A stretch of DNA of 39,070 nucleotides from JBBRMG01 sp038230955 (GTDB taxonomy: Bacteria > Patescibacteriota > Doudnabacteria > UBA920): assembly GCA_038230955.1 (NCBI GenBank), contig JBBRMG010000010.1, positions 1-39,070 of the forward strand, in the 5' to 3' direction. This document shows positions 32,446-39,070 of the stretch, piece by piece. The translations under genes and the position numbers were made by a program. Within the stretch, counting starts at the first letter, position 1. The number at the start of each line of letters is the position of its first letter. Under the pieces are notes generated by a model, which did not search any database, had not been told where the DNA came from, and saw nothing but the letters and a program-made list of their open reading frames with translations.

Positions 32446-33190
32446 AATTAGAAATAGGCAACATGGAATAACATTAATGTTGTCCATAATGATTTTAGCC
32501 GCTATTACTGCTATTGCTTTCAGTTTGGCTACAATTGTCTTTATAGAAATTCGGTCTGCCGGCGATGTATTACGCACTGAGCCAGCTTTATACGCGACTC
32601 AAGGAGTGACTGAAGAGGCGTTGTTTAAGTATAAAAGATACGTACAGGATAACCTGTTAAGTGTTGTTGGTTGTTCCCCGTCGTGGTTTAACATTTGCAA
32701 TTTGAATAGCGTAAGCTTGAGTAGCCCATCTCCAACCGCCCGAGTTTTTGATACCTCACCCCGGATAGATACTATTTTTCCAAGCAGTACGAATCAGTAT
32801 TTATTTATTGATCCGGCAGCACCGAATAGTTTTGTTCAGGCCTATTCCCATATTGGCGTGTCTTACTTTAATAATGGGTTTAACGGTCAACTGGAAGTCA
32901 TAATTAATAAATATGATTCTACTGGGCTCAAAACTAACATTACCGATACCACTTTATTACCGGGGGGATACACTAGCTATAATCCATTATCAGGAGATGG
33001 CCAGTATGAGTTGGTCTTAAAAAATTTAAGTAGTGGCGGCAGTATTATAGCCAGTTTAGAGGGAACAGATGTTATTGCTACTAATGCCAATCATAATACT
33101 ATTCCATTGGTGGGTAGGCAGGTGTTGGATATCACCGCGAGCTATCTCGGCATCACTCGTAAATACACTGTAAACATTCCACTGCCATAA
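32426..33190 (+). CDS. PilX/GspK-like minor pilin
   Basis: 254 residues. The N-terminus QHG|ITLMLSIMILAAITAIAFSLATIVFIEIRSAG matches the PilX/GspK pattern, where Glu at +5 is absent (Leu here); such subunits cap the pilus tip. The globular part carries two Cys (GCSPSW and NICNLN) and is otherwise beta-rich. It is the last gene of the cluster and is followed by a terminator. Confidence 0.82.
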   Translation: MIHLTDKIRNRQHGITLMLSIMILAAITAIAFSLATIVFIEIRSAGDVLRTEPALYATQGVTEEALFKYKRYVQDNLLSVVGCSPSWFNICNLNSVSLSSPSPTARVFDTSPRIDTIFPSSTNQYLFIDPAAPNSFVQAYSHIGVSYFNNGFNGQLEVIINKYDSTGLKTNITDTTLLPGGYTSYNPLSGDGQYELVLKNLSSGGSIIASLEGTDVIATNANHNTIPLVGRQVLDITASYLGITRKYTVNIPLP

Positions 33191-33215
33191 AAAAAAGCTC
33201 ATTAAGAGCTTTTTT
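33191..33215. terminator. Bidirectional terminator between pil cluster and LysM gene
   Basis: AAAAAAGCTC (33191-33200) pairs with GAGCTTTTTT (33206-33215) around ATTAA. A and T runs on both sides serve both converging genes. Confidence 0.92.
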
Positions 33216-33597
33216 ACTGTTGAGGCACTTTCAGTTTTTGTCCTATTTTTAGGGCAAATGGACTAGTGATATTGTTGATTGTAGCTAAAGTGGTCCATTC
33301 AACTTTGTATTTTTGTGCGATATTAAAAATCGTGTCTCCTTTAGCTATAGTGATTGTAATAAATGTGGATGGAGGAGTTTGAGTGTCGGTAGCACCGAGG
33401 ACTTGTGGGTTTGGGGAGGCTTGCCCGGGGGAGTTAACATGACTGGTAATAACGTAAATAGTCCACCCACCAAGAGCGACGCTGACTAACAGGAACAGAA
33501 AACCGCTGTATTTTAATATGTTATTTTTTGAGTAACCGCGGCCGACTCCAAGCCTCAGGCGCGGGGATAATCTGACTTTGTTTTTTGATGTACCCAT
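33214..33597 (-). CDS. Membrane-anchored LysM-domain protein
   Basis: 127 residues from ATG 33597. An earlier ATG at 33606 is part of the -10 box and is rejected. A basic cytoplasmic N-terminus (RLSPRLRLGVGRGYSK) is followed by a TM helix (~30-50), a Pro/Ser/Gln linker, then one LysM domain: TITIAKGDTIFNIAQKYKVEWTTLATINNI to IGQKLKVP. LysM binds peptidoglycan or chitin-like glycans, so the protein probably ties the membrane to the wall. It is transcribed divergently from ligA. Confidence 0.9.
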   Translation of the reverse strand: MGTSKNKVRLSPRLRLGVGRGYSKNNILKYSGFLFLLVSVALGGWTIYVITSHVNSPGQASPNPQVLGATDTQTPPSTFITITIAKGDTIFNIAQKYKVEWTTLATINNITSPFALKIGQKLKVPQQ

Positions 33598-33604
33598 ATA
33601 ATTC

Positions 33605-33610
33605 ATTATA
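33605..33610 (-). promoter_or_regulatory. Extended -10 promoter, leaderless LysM gene
   Basis: TGATATAAT on the minus strand (TATAAT at plus 33610-33605). The ATG at 33597 follows 7 nt later. No good -35 box is seen at normal spacing. Confidence 0.5.
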
Positions 33611-33631
33611 TCATAATTTCTCTATTTTTTC

Positions 33632-33662
33632 TTGAATCATATGTGGATAAATTTGTTATAAT
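33632..33662 (+). promoter_or_regulatory. Extended -10 promoter, leaderless ligA
   Basis: TTGAAT (33632-33637), 19-bp spacer, TGTTATAAT with TATAAT at 33657-33662. ATG of ligA is 6 nt after the -10 box. Confidence 0.55.
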
Positions 33663-33668
33663 GTCGGT

Positions 33669-35693
33669 ATGAACAAGCAATTGGCCCAACAACGAGTGAT
33701 TCAGTTACGCAATCAAATTGAAGATTTGCGCTATCGCTACCATGTATTAGATGACCCTGCCGTAACGGATGATGTTTACGATTCTTTGTCACGCGAACTG
33801 CGTGAAATAGAAACTCAATTCCCCGAATTAATCGATTTAAATTCATCTTTCAACCGGGTTGCCGGAAAACCATTGGATAAATTTGTGAAAGTGCAACATG
33901 AAGTACCCATGTTGTCCTTAAACGACGCTTTTAGTTTGGCAGAAGTTAAAGCGTGGGATCAGCGCATACGAAAATTACTGCCAGCTAGCGCCCAGTTTGA
34001 ATACTTTTGTGAATTGAAATTAGATGGATTAGCTGTGTCGCTAATATATGAGAACGGGATATTTATTCGCGGTGCGACGCGCGGCGATGGCAAGATTGGT
34101 GAAGACATCACTCAAAATTTAAGAACGATTAATTCTATTCCACTCAAATTACGCGGCAATAAAGTGCCGAAGCGAGCAGAGGTGCGCGGTGAAGCCATTA
34201 TGCGCAAAGTTGTACTTGAGCAATTAAACAAAATTCAGTTGGCCAATAACAAGCCGCCGTTTGCCAATACCCGTAACGCCGCCGCCGGCAGTTTGCGCCA
34301 ATTAGACCCAGCTCTGTCTGCGTCCCGTAAACTCGATTTTTGCGGCTGGGATATATTACTCAATAATCCTAAGTCGAAACTTCATTCCGAAGAACATGAG
34401 CTAATGCGGCAGTTCGGATTTAAAGTGGATAAACATGAAAAGCGATGCAAAACCTTGGAGGAGGTCGCTCTATATATAGAGGAGATTGGTCGATTGAGAG
34501 ACAGTTTTCCCTATGGCACCGATGGAATCGTTATTTCGGTCAATCAAACTGAACTCCATTCTCGGTTAGGTTTTGTGGGCAAGGCCCCTCGTTATATGGT
34601 TGCGTATAAATACCCGGCAGAGAGGGCTACCACAAAAGTGTTGGAAATTAGAACTAATGTAGGGCGTACTGGGGTGCTGACCCCGTTTGCTGTTTTTGAA
34701 CCAACATTAGTGGCTGGCTCTACTATTAGCAAAGCAACTTTGCATAACCTAGATCAAATACGCCGCCTAGACGTTAGGGTGGGTGATACTGTGGTTATCC
34801 AAAAAGCGGGTGACGTTATTCCGGAAGTAGTCGAAGTCTTGCCTAAGATGCGCACTGGCAAGGAATCAGTTTTCCAAATGCCTAAAGTGTGTCCTGTTTG
34901 TGATGCTCCTGTTAAACAGAAAGGGGTCGGGGAAAAAGTAGCGGCGAAAAAAGGCAAGAATACCGTGGCCTATTATTGCATTAACCCGCATTGTCCGGCT
35001 AAATCACAGCGCGGTTTGGAGCACTTTGTTAATGCTTTAGATATTTATACAATTGGCCCAAAAGTTATAGCCCGGTTTAAAGATGAAGGGCTCATATCAG
35101 ACGCCGCCGATTTATTTAGTTTAGTAGAGGGCGATATATCGGGATTGGAACGGTTTGGAGAAAAAAGCGCCGAGAATATTATTAAGTCTATCCAAGATCA
35201 CAGTCATGTATCCTTAGCGCGTTTTATTTATTCTTTAGGGATAGTTAATGTCGGTGAACAAACATCAGAAGATTTGGCTGCTCATTTTGGGACTTTAGAA
35301 GCCATTCAATCCGCTTCCCCAGAGGCAATAAATGCGGTAGAAAATATTGGTCCAGTTGTGGCTAGAAGCGTGCACGATTATTTTCAGCACAAGGAGAATC
35401 AGAAGTTTATAAAAAAATTGATTAACAACGGTGTTATTATAGAGAAGCCGAAGAAGCGGCTGGCGGGCAAGTTCACCGGCAAAACATTTGTGCTGACCGG
35501 AACGTTAGATACCCTCAGTCGCGATGAAGCCAAATCCAAAATCAAGGAGCTGGGTGGTAAAATGACTGAGTCGGTTTCCAAGAATATTGACTATATTATA
35601 GTGGGAAGTGAGCCGGGGAGTAAGTATGAAAAGGGCAAAAAGCTTGGTGTGACAATTTTAGAAGAGTCTGAGTTTTTACAACTACTAAAATAA
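33669..35693 (+). CDS. ligA: NAD-dependent DNA ligase LigA
   Basis: 674 residues, normal length. Ia domain (YHVLDDPAVTDDVYD), adenylation site KLDG (Lys117), NAD-binding residues in TRGDGKIGEDIT, OB fold, four-Cys zinc finger (Cys408, Cys411, Cys437, Cys442; the spacing between the pairs is about ten residues longer than usual, with a Lys-rich insert), HhH repeats (EGDISGLERFGEKSAENI; NAVENIGPVVARS) and a C-terminal BRCT domain (GKTFVLTGTLDTLSRDEAK). It seals nicks during replication and repair using NAD+. Confidence 0.98.
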   Translation: MNKQLAQQRVIQLRNQIEDLRYRYHVLDDPAVTDDVYDSLSRELREIETQFPELIDLNSSFNRVAGKPLDKFVKVQHEVPMLSLNDAFSLAEVKAWDQRIRKLLPASAQFEYFCELKLDGLAVSLIYENGIFIRGATRGDGKIGEDITQNLRTINSIPLKLRGNKVPKRAEVRGEAIMRKVVLEQLNKIQLANNKPPFANTRNAAAGSLRQLDPALSASRKLDFCGWDILLNNPKSKLHSEEHELMRQFGFKVDKHEKRCKTLEEVALYIEEIGRLRDSFPYGTDGIVISVNQTELHSRLGFVGKAPRYMVAYKYPAERATTKVLEIRTNVGRTGVLTPFAVFEPTLVAGSTISKATLHNLDQIRRLDVRVGDTVVIQKAGDVIPEVVEVLPKMRTGKESVFQMPKVCPVCDAPVKQKGVGEKVAAKKGKNTVAYYCINPHCPAKSQRGLEHFVNALDIYTIGPKVIARFKDEGLISDAADLFSLVEGDISGLERFGEKSAENIIKSIQDHSHVSLARFIYSLGIVNVGEQTSEDLAAHFGTLEAIQSASPEAINAVENIGPVVARSVHDYFQHKENQKFIKKLINNGVIIEKPKKRLAGKFTGKTFVLTGTLDTLSRDEAKSKIKELGGKMTESVSKNIDYIIVGSEPGSKYEKGKKLGVTILEESEFLQLLK

Positions 35694-35736
35694 AAAAAGT
35701 GGCGCAAGAGTAGATTGGATAATCGACTTCTGCGCC
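35692..35736. terminator. Convergent terminator between ligA and the unknown gene
   Basis: GGCGCA (35701-35706) pairs with TGCGCC (35731-35736), with more pairing inside (GATT/AATC). The seven-A run at 35692-35698 gives a T-run on the minus strand, so it mainly ends the gene at 35747-36886. Confidence 0.8.
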
Positions 35737-35746
35737 TTGTTAGTTG

Positions 35747-36886
35747 TTAGCCCTTCAAAAGGCCAATCGCATGTTCGTACATGCCTAGTGCCCTGGAGAA
35801 CTCTTCCTGGCTATGGAGAAGTTCAGCGGCATCTTTGGTCACATGAGCTTTGCGTAAGATTTCTCGGCGGTCGTTATTGACTGACGCCATAGCCATTTGC
35901 TTGTCCAACATGTTATCCAATGCAATGGCGGTGCGGCCCGCTTTATATTTCGGGTCTGGCACATGAGGCTTCGAGGCAAACGCCAGTTTTGGAGGTGATT
36001 TTTGAATAACTACCTTCGCATTGTGGTTATTGCTGTCTGGTCGCTGGGCTATCGAATTCATGCCAACCGGTTGAATCGGTGGCGGGGTCTGTTGTACGGC
36101 TCGCACTTGAGCGCGCTTACTTTCCCTGGTAAGAACTAGTAGGCCAGCGAAGAAAAAACCACATCCAAATAATGCTATCTGCACCCATCTCGCCTCCATA
36201 ATCTCACCGATACCCGAGTCAAGTTTTAGGTATTCCGTTTTGACGTCGTTTAGCAATCGATCATTTCTAGATCTTGCATCACAAGGATTACCTACTGATA
36301 TTTTGCAGGGAACTTTTGCCGGCACGAATAGGTCCGTATTTGGATCATTTATAAATCTTTGGACCGACTCTGCAGAAATGGGAAACTGGTCTGTTTTCAG
36401 CAAGTATCCTTTGCCCTCGACTGGTTCGATAAAGAGTTCATCGTTGACAGGAATGGCTGAAGCTTTGTAATGATCTAATATCCATACTGCTGAATTGAGA
36501 CTGGCATAGTACCTGACGGACACGGACGGATTTTTAATCGGGTCCGTGATAATTTCTACCAAAGCCGCATGGTCAATCAGTTCCTGATCCGTGACGTCAA
36601 TGTTAGGCAGGTTGACTGGAACTCCGGTAATCGGACTTTCTTCTTTGATGCTGAAATTAATTTGGTGCATCGCTTGTTTGCTGATGCCAGTGGCAACGGC
36701 GTGATCGATTGATTGGAAGAACATTTTCCGGTAAATGCTGGGAAACAGCGGTTTCGAAAAATGTGGCAGGGCTAGAAATGTTCCAGCCAAGCACAAAGAA
36801 ATTATGCACGCTACCCACAGTAGTTTTCGATTTCTCTGAAATAAAGATTGATTTTCTTGACGATTGGTTCGCTTGCGTGAACTCAT
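35747..36886 (-). CDS. Unknown two-TM membrane protein beside the 23S gene
   Basis: 379 residues. A basic cytoplasmic N-terminus (RKRTNRQENQ), a TM helix (~22-41), a large outer domain (~45-235) with two Cys (VPCKI and NPCDARS), a second TM (~236-256), and a basic cytoplasmic C-terminal part (~260-379) with Pro/Gln-rich and then helical character, ending in one TPR-like helix pair (AAELLHSQEEFSRALGMYEHAIGLL). I recognise no family. GGAGGG 8 nt before the ATG is a strong Shine-Dalgarno site, and a good promoter lies further up, so the gene is likely well expressed. Confidence 0.7.
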   Translation of the reverse strand: MSSRKRTNRQENQSLFQRNRKLLWVACIISLCLAGTFLALPHFSKPLFPSIYRKMFFQSIDHAVATGISKQAMHQINFSIKEESPITGVPVNLPNIDVTDQELIDHAALVEIITDPIKNPSVSVRYYASLNSAVWILDHYKASAIPVNDELFIEPVEGKGYLLKTDQFPISAESVQRFINDPNTDLFVPAKVPCKISVGNPCDARSRNDRLLNDVKTEYLKLDSGIGEIMEARWVQIALFGCGFFFAGLLVLTRESKRAQVRAVQQTPPPIQPVGMNSIAQRPDSNNHNAKVVIQKSPPKLAFASKPHVPDPKYKAGRTAIALDNMLDKQMAMASVNNDRREILRKAHVTKDAAELLHSQEEFSRALGMYEHAIGLLKG

Positions 36887-36933
36887 AAATTAAACCCTCC
36901 AGTTTGCTTTGTTTTTTGATTTGCCAACTCACA

Positions 36934-36962
36934 ATTCTACTGCATTTTCGGCCATAAGTCAA
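36934..36962 (-). promoter_or_regulatory. Promoter for the unknown membrane protein
   Basis: On the minus strand: TTGACT (36962-36957), 17-bp spacer, TAGAAT (36939-36934). It is divergent from the rRNA promoter ~60 bp away. Confidence 0.65.
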
Positions 36963-37021
36963 TGCTGTGATAGTGCACATAAAATCCACAACATTTCCCC
37001 AGATATAGCTCAATAAATCCC

Positions 37022-37050
37022 TTGACAAGGTATCTCTAATGTTTTAAGAT
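37022..37050 (+). promoter_or_regulatory. Promoter of the 23S rRNA transcript
   Basis: TTGACA (37022-37027), 17-bp spacer, TAAGAT (37045-37050). Consensus -35 and spacing; the predicted start is near 37057, about 515 nt ahead of the mature 23S. Confidence 0.65.
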
Positions 37051-37056
37051 ACCTCT

Positions 37057-37571
37057 ACGGTTTAACTCACATTAAATTCATCTGAGAAACCCTTATAAAC
37101 ATGATACAAACTGTTTCGATGACTAATCTCAAGCGGGTTATGTAACTAGCGTCATTTTTTTGCGCTTCCACAAACTCGCGAAAGCGGTTTTTTTGTTGCC
37201 CCGGCCATCTGGCCAAAACTAGTTCCTTCCAACATTGCATCTATATATTTGCTGCTCTCAGCTCGATCTCACCGTTCCAATTTTACTTTGGGAATACAGG
37301 CTCGTAGATACGGAGAAGTGGGCAGTAGTTATATGGTAGCAATGAAAGTAACGGTTGTACTTCCTAGCACTTTGATAAAAGAATAGCTCAATGAATTACT
37401 TCAACCTAAATTCATTGAGTGGGTAGAAAAAATGTAAGTTTAAGATTAGAACATTGTATCCGGTAATTTGTCCGTCATGTGTATCCTTACACATGGTGAC
37501 CGCAAATTACCTGTCAATTCGTGAGTGTCAAAAGCTTATCGAAAAGACTATGCTGCTCTGTCAGCATTCAA
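37057..37571 (+). other. 23S rRNA leader with hairpins, no 16S and no tRNA
   Basis: No gene is visible. It has a terminator-like hairpin at 37163-37194 (CGCTT/AAGCG, seven T), a short GGCC/GGCC hairpin near 37202-37213, and a long hairpin at 37462-37511: GGTAATTTG pairs with CAAATTACC and, inside, CATGTG with CACATG. The last one is a plausible RNase III-type processing stem or antitermination element. The end of 16S rRNA, with its CCTCC, is absent. Confidence 0.55.

Positions 37572-39070
<1,499 letters not shown>

Noticed and set aside
36657..37028. Minus-strand frame of 123 codons overlapping the rRNA promoter region
   Set aside because: It runs in another frame across the start, SD and promoter of the unknown membrane protein and has no recognisable content.

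Overview
The window looks like a chromosomal segment of a Patescibacteria/CPR-type bacterium. It encodes a full type IV pilus (T4P) cluster with several minor pilins, a giant S74-chaperone surface protein of the kind common in that group, many small membrane-anchored proteins of unknown function, an RRM-type RNA-binding protein and a 23S rRNA gene carrying an extra structured segment. TGA acts as a stop codon (for example after the giant adhesin and in the antitoxin), so the TGA=Gly code of Gracilibacteria/Absconditabacteria does not fit. The exact lineage cannot be fixed by eye.

Layout. (1) 1-8870: surface region, with the end of a dockerin-bearing protein, a membrane-anchored cohesin-like protein, a membrane-bound HTH protein with a structured leader, and a 2203-residue secreted adhesin with a self-cleaving S74 chaperone domain. 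(2) 8931-14362: small membrane proteins, an RRM protein, two paralogous CAP/SCP membrane proteins and two small soluble proteins, mostly each with its own sigma-70-like promoter. (3) 14567-15891, minus strand: a Phd/YefM-RelE type toxin-antitoxin pair whose toxin carries a one-base frameshift, then tRNA-Ala(TGC), a small membrane protein and tRNA-Ile(GAT). Each tRNA is preceded by the same two-hairpin module. (4) 16032-33190: T4P cluster in the order pilM, pilN, pilO, small membrane protein, pilB, degenerate receiver, pilT, pilC, major pilin, then a glycan block (O-antigen ligase-like protein, two methyltransferases, GT2 glycosyltransferase, polyprenyl-phosphate sugar transferase), a pilin-like protein without a prepilin motif, pilD and four minor pilins. 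(5) 33214-36886: LysM protein, NAD-dependent DNA ligase, and an unknown two-TM protein. (6) 36900-39070: a strong promoter, a ~515-nt leader and the 5' half of 23S rRNA, with no 16S gene upstream.

How it fits together. Regions 1 and 4 suggest a cell devoted to surface attachment: retractile pili whose pilin is probably glycosylated by the genes embedded in the cluster, a very large self-processing adhesin, and a possible cohesin-dockerin pair that would hold a secreted protein on the cell surface. The most unusual signals are the duplicated, covarying hairpin module upstream of both tRNA genes, the 145-nt structured insertion in 23S rRNA, three promoters whose -10 box lies only 6-7 nt from the start codon (leaderless transcripts), and a start codon buried in a switchable hairpin.
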